From Sinotaia quadrata (lineage: Eukaryota; Mollusca; Gastropoda; Architaenioglossa; Viviparidae), in assembly GCA_028829895.1 (NCBI GenBank), contig CM054182.1, forward strand, positions 85,306,046-85,370,045: a stretch of DNA of 64,000 nt, in the 5' to 3' direction. Shown one piece after another: positions 36,470 to 49,163 of the stretch. Positions within the stretch are counted from its first letter, which is position 1, and the number at the start of each line of letters is the position of its first letter. The translations under genes were made by a program, and so were the position numbers. The notes below the pieces were generated by a model that worked only from the letters and a program-made list of their open reading frames with translations, was not told the origin of the DNA and did not search any database.

Positions 36470-37990
36470 GAAGATAAACTACTGAATCCCAATGTAAAAG
36501 TAGTCAGCAAGATAAACTGAATCCCAATGTAAAAGCAGTCAGCAAGACAAACAAGTGAATCCCAATGTAAAAGCAGTCAGCAAGATAAATGACTGAATCC
36601 CAGTGTAAAAGCAGTAAGCAAGATAAATGACTGAATCCCAGTGTAAAAGCAGTCAGCAAGATAAACAACTGACTGTCAATAAAATATAATAAAGGGGTAA
36701 ACTAGACTGCCAATAAAATGTAATCAAGATAAACAACTGATTGCCAATAAAATGTTAATCAAGATAAACTACTGATTGCCAATAAAATGTTAATCAAAAT
36801 AAACTACTGATTGCCAATAAATTGTTAATCAAGATAAACTACTGATTGCCAATAAAATGTTAATCAAGATAAACTACTGATTGTCAATAAAATGTTAATC
36901 AAGATAAACTACTGATTGCCAATAAAATGTTAATCAAGATAAACTACTGATTGTCAATAAAATGTTAATCAAGATAAACTACTGATTGCCAATAAAATGT
37001 AATCAGGAAGATAAATTACTTACTCCCAACAAAAGCAATCAAAAGATGAAATAGTGACTGTCAGTAAAATGTAGTCAAGATAAACTAATGACTCCCAGTT
37101 AAATGACGAAAAGAAGATAAACCACTGATTGCTAATAAAATAAAATGTAGTCAAGAAGATAAACTACCGATTCCCAATTCAAAATAGCCAAAAAGATAAA
37201 CTAGTGACTTTCAATTCAATGTTGTCAAGAAGATAAACTACCGATTCCCAATTCAAGTTAGCCAAAAAGATAAACTAGTGACTTTCAATTCAATGTTGTC
37301 AAGAAGGTAAACTAGCGACTTTCAATTCAAGGTTGTCAAGAAGATAAACTAGAGATTCCCAATTCAATGTTGTCAAGATGATAAACTAGTTATTTTCAAT
37401 TCAAGGTTGTCAAGAAGATAAACTAGTGACTTTCAATTCAAGGTTGTCAAGAAGATAAACTAGAGATTCCCAATTCAATGGTGTCAAGAAGATAAACTAG
37501 TTACTTTCAATTCAAGGTTGTCAAGGTAAACTAGTGACTTTTTCAATTCAATGTTGTCAAGAAGGCAAACTAGTGACTTTCAATTCAAGGTTGTCAAGAA
37601 GGTAAACTAGTGTTTTCAAAGTTGTCAAGAAGATAAACTAGTGACTTTCAATTCAAGGTTGTCAAGAAGGTAAATTAGTGACTTTCAATTCAATGTTGTC
37701 AAGAAGATAAACTAGAGATTCCTAATTCAACGTTGTCAAGAAGATAAATTAGTGACTCCTCATTCAATGTTGTCAAGAAGATAAACTAGTGACTCCTGAT
37801 TCAATGTTGTCAAGAAGATAAATTACTTAATTAGTGACTCCTGATTCAATGTAGTCAAGAAGATAAACCTGTGACTTCCAATTCAATATAGACAAGAAGA
37901 TAAATTAGTGACTCCCGATTCAATGTAGAACATAATCTACTGACAGCCAATAAAAAATAGTTAAGAAAAACTACTGACTGCCAATTTAAA
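36470..37990. repeat. 1.5 kb composite minisatellite, units about 35-40 bp
   Basis: Three successive subfamilies share AGATAAACTA: first GAATCCCAGTGTAAAAGCAG, then CTGATTGCCAATAAAATGTT with AATCA, then GTGACTTTCAATTCAAGGTT with GTCAAGA. The array has evidently changed unit along its length. It lies in the intron between the last two copy A exons. Confidence 0.95.
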
Positions 37991-38305
37991 GTAGTCAATT
38001 TGTGGTTCATAAAGTCATAGTGTGAGCCATAAAAACCATAAAAGTTATAACCTAGAGACCTGTACTGAGTACCAGTCATACAGAGATCAAAACAAAATAT
38101 TTTGAAATAAAAATACTCACAAAATTAAAGATATTCTAAACATTGAACTCTTATCTTATGCTTTAACAAATTATTTTTAAAACCAAATACTAAAAAAATT
38201 AAAGTTATTCTAAACAGTGCACTCTTACCTTATATGCTTTAACAAATTATATTTGAAATAAAAATATTTACAAAATTAAAGACATTCCCAACTGTGCACT
38301 CTTAC

Positions 38306-38359
38306 CTTATATGCCGGTTGTTGGTATATATATTCAGTTTTCCGTATTTCTCGTTTATC
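38306..38359 (-). CDS. ADAM17: ADAM17-like copy A, penultimate exon (cytoplasmic tail)
   Basis: A 54 bp exon, phase 0 to phase 0: acceptor TTGATAG (AG at 38361-38360), donor AAG|GTAAGA (GT at 38305-38304). It encodes DKREIRKTEYIYQQPAYK. It directly follows the ...ISCT end of the transmembrane exon and begins with a basic stop-transfer cluster. Two tyrosines in EYIYQQ could be phosphorylation or sorting sites (inference). Confidence 0.85.
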
Positions 38360-39194
38360 CTATCAACAAATATTTAAAATAAAATAAATTATAATTATTT
38401 ATCAATCTATTATAATAGTTGAATATTCAAAGATGCTAGAAAATCAATTTTATATGATAACAAATATAGTTAAAAGACTGCATACAATAAATTCACCTTT
38501 ATTGTACAAGAAAGAAACCAAAATAAAACTCTTGTGTTGGAAACTTAGAGAAAAGGAGCAAACATTTGCCAGTTAAACTGTATTGCAATGTTCTTTGAAA
38601 TTCAAGAACTTAGAAAAGAAAACCCAAAATTTAGAAAAATTTGAAAAAAGATTAAAAATCAATTTTGCAGAAGTGAAAAATAAAATGGCTTGTCTCTAAA
38701 ACTACTCACCATAGATAAAAATTAGCATTTCCCTTCAGTGCATTTTAGCTAAGTCTTTTGTTTAAATTATTATGTAACTGAAAACAATTTCAATGTCACT
38801 TTTTTTCCTTTATTACTATTATTCTGAAGTAGGTTGTTTATCTGAAATACTGTTTTTGTTATACAACCAGAGCAGCTAGAGATTATAATGTACTTAAAGC
38901 CCATATCCCCAAAAGGGAGATAAATGAAAACAATTCTGATGTAATAGCTTGGTGTGATGGGTCCCATTCCTCTTCATCACAATTTTTTGCTTGATTCTGG
39001 GCTGTGTTTTTGAAAGGTTTTTATGGAGATGTCAGTTTTCTTACTATGGTTCTGTTCATTAATATCATCTTTTTGTCTGTTGTTCTTGGATGAGCTGTTG
39101 TGTCATGGTTGTATGTGTCTCTTGAAGCCAAACTCAAGAGCTCTTTTTGATCCTCAACCCTCATGTGTAATTTGTAAATATTGCAAGAGTGAAC

Positions 39195-39560
39195 ATACCT
39201 GTATATATTACTAATGCAGGATCAAATGCCGTTTGGAGAAAGTTGGCATGCAAGCACTTAGCTAGCTATATCAATGTCAAGAAATGTTTACTCAATGCCT
39301 GTTGCTGAAAGTTTGTATGTAAGCAGTCTAGTGTCTATACCAATGACAAAGAATGTTGATTGGATGCTTGCTGGTGAAAGTTGGTACAAGAGCACCTAAT
39401 TAGCTACATCAATCTTATGGAATGCTGACTGAATGCCTGTTGAAGAAAGTGGGTATGACCAATGTAAAGAAATGTCAAATTGCCTGTTGGGGAAAGTTGT
39501 TAAATAATCACCCAGCTAGCTATCTAGCTACATCAATGTCATGAAATGTAGTTAAGTAGG
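39195..39560. repeat. Imperfect array, about 65-75 bp unit, about 5 copies
   Basis: Diverged copies containing AATGCCTGTTG, GAAAGTTGGTA, AGCTACATCAAT and AAGAAATG. Confidence 0.75.
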
Positions 39561-40206
39561 ACAACAGAGGGGTCAGCCATCACTCTGATGACAGTCAGAC
39601 ATCCACAGAGCACATGCAATGGTGGCATTTATAGACTTTGATAGCTGAAACTGCTCAGGGATTGATAAGAACCTTTCAAGGAAAGGTACGAAACTTCAAC
39701 CTTCATAGCACAGAAGGGATAGTGGCTATGGTACTCTTCAGAACAAGTTGTTATATTTTAAAGATAAGTCTGATGCTAAAGGAGAGAATGATCTACATTT
39801 ATAGCCCCTGGTATTAAACTTCTGGGATCAATGTGTCCTAGTGATATGCTGGAAGGGTTAGATTAATCTAGATTTATGGATGTGAACTTGTTGTATGATG
39901 GGGAATTTTCCCATATATTTTATATAAATTTTTCTGCGTATTACTTCATGTTGGTTTAGAAGTGAGGTCATGAATGAATGTTTATCTTTATTCGTTCTTG
40001 AAATTGTCTGAGGGTGACAACTGGAGCAGAGTCCATCCCAACATAATGGGTCAAATATGCATGAGCAAAACCCTGGCTGAAATAGGTAAAAGCGTCTTTG
40101 TATTGTATGAATGGTTAGGTTTTATTAGGATGTTATATGCTATGTTTTATTCTTGAACATGTTAATATTCTTTCAGAGGCTTATGCCAAACTTAGTATTT
40201 ATTAAT

Positions 40207-40700
40207 AGAGCAATTGACTGGACACTTAGGCTTTGCAATTATTTGTGTTGCAGGGTTTTTATTTTCGGCTGCTCGTTTTGTAGCTGCCTGTTTTTGTAGC
40301 TGCTTGCCTGTGTGGCTGTTGCCTGTGTGGCCTTTCTATTTTAACTGATTTGTTCCTGGCTTGATTGGGATGTTCTAATCTACTGACTGTGGCAGATCTA
40401 AGTCTACAAGACTGTGACGTCATTCCAGCCATCAGTTGTTCCCATCTGGAAAGTGACTCCAGTGTAGCAAAATTGCCATTGATGACTTTGTTCTGATAAC
40501 TTTTATCTTGTTAATTTTCTTGATTAAATTTCTTGTTATTATTTAAACGCCGTATTTGTTAGTGAAGTAATTTCTATCGTTTGTTTCGTAGAGCAATTGA
40601 CTGGACACTTAGGCTTTGCAATTGTTTATGTTTCAGGGTTTTTGTTTTATGGCTTTATCAGTTTATGGCTGATTGTTTGTAGCTGCCTATTTTTGTAGCT
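40207..40700. repeat. Direct duplication of about 110 bp, 384 bp apart
   Basis: AGAGCAATTGACTGGACACT and the following TAGGCTTTGCAATT...CAGGGTTTTT...GTAGCTGCCT occur at 40207-40300 and again at 40591-40700. This could be a pair of short terminal repeats around a 280 bp interior, but nothing coding lies between them. Confidence 0.85.
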
Positions 40701-41689
40701 GATTTATTGTTGATACTTAGACCACTCATGTTAGCGTATCTCATTTACATGTTATATATTGTAGTCTGTCACTTATATTTACTTACATCCTGGCTGTATG
40801 TATCAGGGGTCTTGAACTGTCTTCTAGAACTATCACTTTTCTATTGTACATTATCTAACATTCATCTTTCTAACATGTGTGGCCAGCCAGAAGGTGTGTT
40901 TTGGAGATTAGCTTAAGGTTACAGGCCACCTGATGAATTAATATCTTGCCCATCCCCCAGCAAAATGTTGCAGATCTCATCAGTATCATTTATATCTGTT
41001 ACTAACTTTATGACATTGTTAATAGAAATACTTTTTCATGAAAATTTACCAGATGTGTGTACTATTTGGTTTCAGAAAAAAAAAAAATTTTGGTTCCTTT
41101 TCCATATTTCATCATCTATTTAAAATTATAATACCATTGCTGAATTTTGCTACATCTTATTTAACTATTTTTATTATAAATTTCACTAAACATTCACATT
41201 TAAGAAAAATGCAGAAATACAACATTATGCTCAAGCAGGAGGTAAAGAAAAGTAAAATCTGATAAAAGTAGAACAACTGAAGGTTTACTCTTGTATCTGC
41301 ACAGAAATTGGCATTGTTAGGTAAAATTTAAATGTATCATTTATTTAAGAAATACTTTATTATTCGTTTTTGTACCAAATTCTTTTGGTCAGCAATTTTT
41401 GCTCTATTTTTAATACCATTTACCTTGAGGTCAAAACTTGAGGTAAAAATACATTATATAATTAAATCAGATTCAGTAAATAATAATACAATAATTGCTG
41501 TCATTTCATTTATTGTGTCTGTTAACATTTTTTAAAAAATAAATTTAAAAAAACAGTAATCAAACTGGTTTATCAGAAATATTAAATTATAAATATTTGA
41601 GCTTACTGGCATTATTCAGTAGGATTTCATCATTTATTCTGTGCACCATGCTCATGTATAAAATACCATTAACACCCAACAAATTGGAG

Positions 41690-41995
41690 TACTTCTACCA
41701 TCAGTGACACTAGACAAACTGGAGTACTTGTGTCATCAGTGGCATCAATAGCACCAGGCAAACAGGAATTCTTGTAAAACCAGTGGTACTAAACATACTG
41801 GAGTGTTTGTACCATTAGTGACACTAAACAAACTGGAGTACTTATAAAAGCAGTAACATTAAACATACTTAAGTGTTTGTACAATCAGTGGCGATAAACA
41901 TACTAGAGTATTTGTAACTTCAGTGACACTAATCATACAGGAGAACTTGTACCATCAATGACATTAAACATGCTGAAGTATCTGTACCATCAAGC
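41690..41995. repeat. Tandem array, about 39 bp unit, about 8 copies
   Basis: Units of GGAGTACTTGTACCATCAGT followed by GACACTAAACAAACT, moderately diverged. Confidence 0.9.
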
Positions 41996-43544
41996 TCCTT
42001 ATTCAATTTAAATGGGGAACAATTCTAGCTTATGCTGGTTTTGCACCAGAGTAAGACAGGGGGTTAATTGTAGTTGTTAATGGAAATTTCTTATTTATGA
42101 ATTTTATACTAATTTCTTTTCCTAATTATTAGTTAATTTTTCCAATCGTTCCCAGTAATTTCTTATTTTTATTACTACTATGCTGTCACCATTACTATCA
42201 TTATTGTTAACTCTATTTTATATTATCTTGACTTTATAATGCTTTTAATTATGAATTTCTTTCCTTTTCACAAATTGTCAAAACTTATAAGACAAGTGTG
42301 ATAAATTTCTGTTAAATAACTGGCTTAAGTCAAAATGGGATTTAATTTTTCTGCAGGTAGGCTTGGTAGATTTAATTTAACTAAAGACTATAGTGTAAAT
42401 TAATTTTAATTAATAATGCAATTTACAGCATGAAAATTTATTGACACTGTTGAATAATAAAGTTACTAAAACTATAATCCAGAGCAATATAAATAATAAT
42501 GTAGTCTACAACACAATTTTATACAAGACTTTGAAAACAATTCTTACACAATCAGGCTCAAATACAAGCCTTAAAATTACAAAATTATTAAACTCTTGTG
42601 TATAATTCAGAAGGGGGCAGCTGACATAATCAGGCTACCATCCTTTCCTCCAGGTAATACAGCACTCATCAATCATCAGTGGTCTCCCTTTCTCACGTCA
42701 AAACTTGAAATGGACTTGACCAAATGAAAGACCTCTGATGATTGTGCTAATGAGGCTGCTCAGTCATTGTCCAGCACAGTGAACACTAGCATCACTTGGC
42801 GCACAAAGTTGAAGTTGGAACCCTGATTAATAAACCATGTACTAGACAGATCTTAATGACTTCACTGAGTCCTGCATAAAAGATTCTTCCTCTCACACAC
42901 CCAAGAAATATGCTGATCAGAGAAATTTCCAGCGCCACCTGTCTATCATGACATAAAATAAACACCTTCTCACAGCATGACATTGATATTTAGCATAGTG
43001 TGCAGGCTTGCACGCACATATATGTAAACATACACACATGCAAAGATGCTCACACAGAGAGCCGTATTGTCTGGATTATGGCTAAGCCATAACCTTCACC
43101 CCTTCCCCAAGATTATTGATCTACCCTTCCCTGACTTACCTCACCAGTCACTGCCAGAACATTGTTTTTCCCTGGGATTTTTGTTCCCACCTAGAATGAA
43201 AAGAGGCAAAATGCCTCTCTGTTCAGACTATGGTTACCAATGAAGACCATCATCAGATTGTCCTTGATGTTAGATTGGAGGATTAAGTCAAAAAGACATT
43301 CTCTTTGCCAACAGTTTGTTTGGCTGCAATAACTGCAATGGTAACATAATAGGTCATACTGTTAATAAACTCCACTAGTGAAGCAGTGACCCTGACATTA
43401 TCCCTAGTGGTGGCACTGACTGTGTCTTGTAAAAGCATTGGTGTATGAAATAGCCATAATGGCAGACTGTAGTCTGTCACAAAGGTCTACAACACATCCT
43501 TATCCATGTGTGATACAACACCACCCTAGTTATTGGCTATGATT

Positions 43545-43765
43545 ATTATTATTATTTAATCATCCATATATAATTGCAATTGGTAAGAATCTTAATTTAT
43601 GTTATTAATAATTCTCCAGAAGACACCACTTGTCTCTCTCACTTTGCAGATATGTGGGTACTATAAACATTTTTCTCTTCCGCAACATTAAAGACTAACA
43701 TTTACCATCACAATATTTCCATAGGTGGAAAACCTTTTACCAAAGGAGAAGATAAATCCAGCTAA
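43545..43765. repeat. Dispersed repeat, copy 2 (partner at 5.46 kb)
   Basis: See 5455-5675. This copy lies directly downstream (in transposase orientation) of the Mutator-like pseudogene and may be the tail of the same element. Confidence 0.7.
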
Positions 43766-43835
43766 TTTGGGTTCATTTAGTGGTGTGTGTTTGAACTGCT
43801 GGTGAGGGCTTGGGAGCTGATGTCATGATGTCATA

Positions 43836-44554
43836 CTTGTTGGAAGAAACACCAAGAGTTCTCTCCAATCAGACAAAACTGATGTTGTGGATTCTCATCA
43901 GTAGAAAAGTCATGGTATAATGATGCCATGATAGTCTTTTTCATGCTGGCAAATCTAAACTTTCACAAATATTTCTCAGAGCACTAGCACCCATGCCACA
44001 AACTATTGAATCATAAATGGCTTGCCTGTTTATGTCAAATACTTTTGACTGTGTATCCTTGGAGGCAAGATAATTTTCATAGATTGTTTCTTTGGCATAC
44101 AGTGCTCTTGACTTCAGCATAAACAGCAAACTGTGCGTTGGTTGGAGTCAGTAGTGGGAGAGAGATTCATACTTTTACATTGAGGGCAACAGAGACTGCC
44201 AGCAAGATTCTCCACTTCTCTGAAATTGATAATGCCCCTTTGCATCTTGAATTTCACCTCTACACTCTCTTTCCTACTCTTATTGACTCTGACATGATTA
44301 TAAGAACTACCCAAACTTTCGTATGCATCTTTCTTGAACTGCGATCTAGTTCTTGTGCCAAGTAAACTGTCTGTCATAGAATGTTTGGAACACGAAGTGT
44401 TCAGTTCAACTTGTGCACATTTAGATGTCACTTGTTGCTGTACTGCAGCTAATTTTACTGCCTCTCTTGCTTCCCATAGATTCTGCAACTGCTTCTTTCT
44501 CTTTTGCTTACTTTTAGACACTAAATTACATGTTGACTGCTTTGTAGGAGGCAT
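43836..44554 (-). pseudogene. Mutator-like transposase fragment, frameshifted
   Basis: Three minus-strand frames follow one another. 44554-44114 begins MPPTKQSTCNL, is Lys-rich, and ends in a CxxC-rich block (LCCPQCKSMNL...CCLC). 44129-43941 carries KVFDINRQAIYDSIVCGMGA and ICESLDLPA. About 43945-43836 carries STDENPQHQFC and ENSWCFFQQ. The zinc-knuckle-like Cys pairs, the (D/E)-x-N-R-x-A-x-Y segment and the STDE-PQH-FC-SWC block appear in that order in invertebrate Mutator-like (MULE-type) transposases as I remember the family. Two frame breaks and loss of the catalytic remainder make it dead. It lies in a copy A intron, same strand as the host gene. Confidence 0.7.
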
Positions 44555-44664
44555 ATTCCAAATGATATTTATTCACATGATGACTGAGAGAACACACATA
44601 GTTTGAATATCAGCTTACACTAGTGAAACATTTGTGTACACATACAATCTAAATATCAACTTAC

Positions 44665-44753
44665 AGTACAACTGATGACCCAGCTAAGAGGTATCCAGAT
44701 GATGAGTGACAGAACCATTATCGTCCCCACAATGTTAGTTCTCATGAATTCAA
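44665..44753 (-). CDS. ADAM17: ADAM17-like copy A, transmembrane exon
   Basis: An 89 bp exon with acceptor TCTTTGCAG (AG at 44755-44754) and donor ACT|GTAAGT (GT at 44664-44663). Two first bases complete Val with the preceding exon; it ends in phase 0. The peptide (V)EFMRTNIVGTIMVLSL then IIWIPLSWVISCT has one clear hydrophobic span (IVGTIMVLSLIIWIPLSWVI). The N-I-V-G start and the I-W-I-P-x-S motif are the ADAM17 transmembrane signature. Confidence 0.93.
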
Positions 44754-46379
44754 CTGCAAAGAAATTGAAAAGGAAATGCAAATCTACTATTTTCACATTA
44801 ACTGTGCTTTGCAACTGTAATAAACTACTAAATTATAAAATCACTCAATAAGGTTCTCATTTTACCAACTATACACCTGGTTATTTACTTGTTTATCTAA
44901 ATAGGTTTTATCTATTTTAGTGTTATAGACAAGTTCTAGTTAAGTTGAAACTTGACCAGCCAAATTTCTTGACAACTTTTCATATCTTTGGGGACTTCTA
45001 TCAAATACTAAATAAACTAATTTCAACTCCATAACTCCAATGGAAATGTAAGCTTCTCTTAAAAACTTAGCTGAAGAAATCCTAGCATCAGTTAGTAGAC
45101 TGGTAATTTTTGTAAAACATGATGTGTATTGTACTGAAATAAATAGATCACATGTCCTAAGTTTACTATTATCTACATGTAAGACAATAAATGAGTAATA
45201 ATATTGGCTAATATCATGAAGCCAGTTAAGAGTTGTCATCATGTCCATCCATCACATGCACAAAGACACATGCACAGGCATATATACATGCTTCATTGTA
45301 ATCTGATTTGTCTTTTGCCATGGCATACATTTATGAAATCATCTTTTCTTAAAACCTCCTTCACCTAAAATCATAAATTTGTATTTATTAAATGTTTCAA
45401 TGTGCAAATATGTCTGGTCTGCAGGTCCATGAATTGTGGATATGATTTCACAGATATATAGTGAATAAGTATGGACAAAGTAGTTTGAGCAGAATTGACC
45501 CCATTGCAACCATAAACTTCGTCATTCTTAAAAAGGTTAAATATCTAATCAGATTTTCATTATAGTTATACAGTACACAGTTATTTTTCAAGTTCAGGGA
45601 ATGATGTTTACACCATGTTATAGCTGCTAGTGAAGACTCATGTTGTGTTGCAGACCTGATGTTTGTTTCAACATTACAACATCACTTGCACAGTCCAGAC
45701 TAAATGTGGCTGTGAAAATGAATCGGATGATAGCAATGCCAATGTACTATGTAGTAACAAAATGTGTATACATGGCATGGATAACTAAATGATAACAAGA
45801 CATAGAGTTAATCTTACCACTAAAATACCTCACTGGTTGAAAGTGATGCAGTCTGAGACAATGGCACTTAGATTTATAATCAGCTATATGAATGACTGAT
45901 CTGTTAATTTCTGCTAACTAAGAAATGTATATCACTAAATAAACTTATCAATCTGTATTTTTGATTTTTCAATCAGTTAATAAATAATTATGAGGTTTAT
46001 ATTTTATTTTTTTATTGAACAATCATTGTACAAATGATCATGCATTTAGTATTTTGTCTTTTTGTTGTACAATAATTGTACAAATAATCATATAGCTACA
46101 CATTTTAGTTTACTTGAAAATGGAATTATTAATTTTATTGCTTAATAGCAATTTAACATAGTTTATTTATTTGCAAAATATCAATGCTCATGATTTTTAT
46201 ACAAGTATGCTTTTTTATTTTTAAGATTGCATGAACTTTGATACAAAACTGACAACTTGGCAAAAAGACCAAAAAGACTGATGATATTATTACTTGTATT
46301 ACTTATGCTCGGAACCAGAAATATTGACATCCAATAAATAATTAGAATAACAAAGATTAAATGCAATACACTATTATCT

Positions 46380-47380
46380 AACCTTCTTATTTAAGACAAC
46401 AATGATTATCAAACAAAATACATTATTATCGAATATAACTATCCTGAGAACAAAGATTGATAAATGCACTACATAATTACCTTTACTGATTATTCAGAGA
46501 ACAAAAAAGATTGACAAATGCAATATGTTATTACTTATACCTGCTTATGTTGAGGCAACAACAAAGGTTGACAAATGCAATACATTATTACTTATAACTG
46601 CTTATGTTGAGGCAACAACAAAAGTTGACAAATGCAATACTTTATTACTTATACCTGCTTATGTTGAGGCAACAACAAAAGTTGACAAATGCAATACATT
46701 ATTACTTATACCTGCTTATGTTGAGGAAACAACAAAGGTTGACAAATGCAATACGTTATTACTTATACCTGCTTATATTGAGGCAACAACAAAGACTGAT
46801 AAATGCACTACATAATTACCTTTACTGATTATTCAGAGAACAAAAAAGATTGACAAATGCAATATGTTATTACTTATACCTGCTTATGTTGAGGCAACAA
46901 CAAAGGTTGACAAATGCAATACATTATTACTTATACCTGCTTATGTTGAGGCAACAACAAAGGTTGACAAATGCAATACGTTATTACTTATACCTGCTTA
47001 TATTGAGGCAACAACAAAGACTGATAAATGCACTACATAATTACCTTTACTGATTATTCAGAGAACAAAAAAGATTGACAAATGCAATATGTTATTACTT
47101 ATACCTGCTTATGTTGAGGCAACAACAAAGGTTGACAAATGCAATACGTTATTACTTATACCTGCTTATGTTGAGGCAACAACAAAGGTTGACAAATGCA
47201 ATACGTTATTACTTATACCTACTTATATTGAGGCAACAAAAAGATTAATAAATACACTACATTACCTAATATACTTAACAAAAACAAACATTGACAAATG
47301 CACATTATTACCTTATACTTTTATACTTATAACAACAAAGTTTGACAAATGCAATAAATTATTACCTAGCTTGCTTATGT
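46380..47380. repeat. Higher-order minisatellite, 57 bp unit
   Basis: The basic unit contains TTATTACTTATACCTGCTTA, TGTTGAGGCAACAACAAAGG and TTGACAAATGCAATACG. Runs of such units are separated by a variant block, ACTGATAAATGCACTACATA with ATTACCTTTACTGATTATTC, seen around 46460, 46795 and 47030. A multi-unit block has therefore been duplicated as a whole. The 57 bp unit is a multiple of three, so two frames stay open (up to 123 codons); these are not taken as genes. Confidence 0.95.
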
Positions 47381-47409
47381 TGAATAGAAGAGACTGTCAA
47401 ATAAAAACA

Positions 47410-49010
47410 TTCTTACTGTCACAAAACGGGAGGGCTCGTTACAAGCCGTCCCCGAGCTGAAGTTAGAAATGCAAGGGGTGAAGTCTGTTTTTGGCCTGCT
47501 CCGGTGCACCTCCAAGAAAAGCCCGTGTGACGTATGCCAGTACTACGTCGTGTCAGGTTGTTACATAGACACACATGACATACACCATTGATGTTTGGGT
47601 GGGGCCCAGTTTATTAGTGTCATGCCAAGGAACGTTTTATTGGCGGTGTGTGTTGTGAGTGAGTATCATAAATGTGAATAAATGGACGAACAGACGAACG
47701 GTGCAAAACAATAGTACAAATTCTTTCGTCCCTCTCAAAAACAATGAATAACAAGAGAGTTGAAAGATGTTTAAATCAGGTTATTTATTTCCCGATTTAA
47801 AAGGGGCACTACTCTTTCGCACAGTGATTAATTCATTCATTCAACTTTCCAATGTCATACACTCTTTGGGAAATAAGGGGAGATGAAAATGATGAAATTC
47901 AAAATATAAAATAAAGATTAATTACACAATTCTTATGCGGCAAATGTGGCCGCTTTAACAATAGTTCACATGTAAAATAAGCATTACTTTTAACATTAAA
48001 GTTCTTATTTTGCAAACGATATAATAGTGTTCATTTTCTTAGAGTCCTAGAGTTTAGTATGTGCGCGTTAGCCGTGCTAATTATTACTCACTATTAATGT
48101 CAGAGTTCCAAGGAGATGACGTAATCTCGCACGTCACTTATAAGCGGCACTTCAAAGTGAAGACCACGACGCAATTGAGGCGTCGCATTACAGGTGAAGA
48201 TTCTGCAGAACCTTGGCACCACTTTCAGATTATCACTGGGGAGAAATCTGAAATTTAGCTGACTGTTGTCAGCCTCGATAATTGTCGTTGTTTCTTGGTT
48301 GTCGTGGAAACGGACACCTCAACGATGTTTAGCATTATCGGATGGAGTCGTCCAGTGGGATGTGTCGTCGCATTACATTGAGTGTAGAAATCCGGATATC
48401 TGTAAGATTATCACGGTGCTAGCCTTCTCAATTTGCGGGATAGACGTGTCAAACCAAACTCTCAGACAGGGGGAAGAACAAAATTGGTCCCTCGTGTCGT
48501 TAACTGCATACAACCAGCGTCGCATGCATGGGTTTTTCTTGACGGTGAACTCCCCACTTTGCCAAAGTTATACTGAAGTAATTTTGCCTCGTTACTCAGT
48601 ATATGGCATCAGACGGATGGAAAACGGATGGAAAGAGATTATTGCAGCTTTCCTTTATGAAATCTCTGTACATGAGATAATTCATACGTGAAGTTAGACT
48701 GGCTTCAGACGAATCGACGTTTTCAACATTGAGAGTAAAATCTTCCTTTTGCCTCTTATATAGCTTTACTGAATGTTTCCAGAATCTTCCAGAAGCTATG
48801 CCGTGTGACTCAATTTTGCCTTGGATATCTAGTGATGAGCGTGTTGCACGCTTTTCTGTGGTCAATTCTAATGCGCACTGGCCTTTGGTCTCGTAAACAA
48901 CATGTGACTGTAGTGCGCAATTGTTCCAATTGTTCAATATACATATCTTTCACAAACTAATATATATATTCAATGTGATATATTAACACACACTGCGTCA
49001 CGAACGTCTG
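47410..49010. mobile_element. GC-richer insert, probable transposon or LTR, unidentified
   Basis: About 1.6 kb with much more CpG and G+C than its surroundings, from roughly AAAACGGGAGGGCTCG to CTGCGTCACGAACG. It carries frames on both strands (a 141-codon plus frame at 48266-48691 and a 113-codon minus frame at 48596-48937) with no recognised product. No terminal repeats were found by eye. Its compositional contrast suggests a relatively recent insertion. Confidence 0.45.
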
Positions 49011-49163
49011 TCTACTAAAGAGATCTTAGGTGACCGTTACTGGAGGTTTACACATGATAATATGAAAAATAACAAAACTCGGATTACTTCAATTAGTTTT
49101 GTTAGCGGTTTTTTAAAATGAAATAAAATATAATTTCTGTCCCTCATTTCCTGTGACACTTAC

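Larger units (their letters stand above)
38360..44664. other. Copy A intron between transmembrane and tail exons (6.3 kb)
   Basis: Holds an imperfect array (39.2-39.56 kb), a duplicated segment (40.2/40.6 kb), an array (41.69-42.0 kb), a GC-richer unidentified stretch (about 42.6-43.5 kb), a dispersed repeat (43.55 kb) and the Mutator-like pseudogene. No further exon recognised. Confidence 0.6.
44754..49163. other. Copy A intron between CANDIS and transmembrane exons (4.4 kb)
   Basis: Contains the 57 bp higher-order array (46.4-47.4 kb) and the GC-richer insert (47.4-49.0 kb). The rest is AT-rich with nothing recognised. Confidence 0.6.

Noticed and set aside
44138..44606. Plus-strand ORFs of 75 and 90 codons
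   Set aside because: Antisense shadows of the Mutator-like transposase pseudogene.
46525..47460. Repetitive ORFs (LLLIPAYVEATTK-type repeats)
   Set aside because: Generated by the 57 bp array; two frames are open at once and no start or splice context exists.
48266..48937. 141-codon plus and 113-codon minus ORFs
   Set aside because: Inside the GC-richer insert, where fewer stops are expected; neither translation was recognised.
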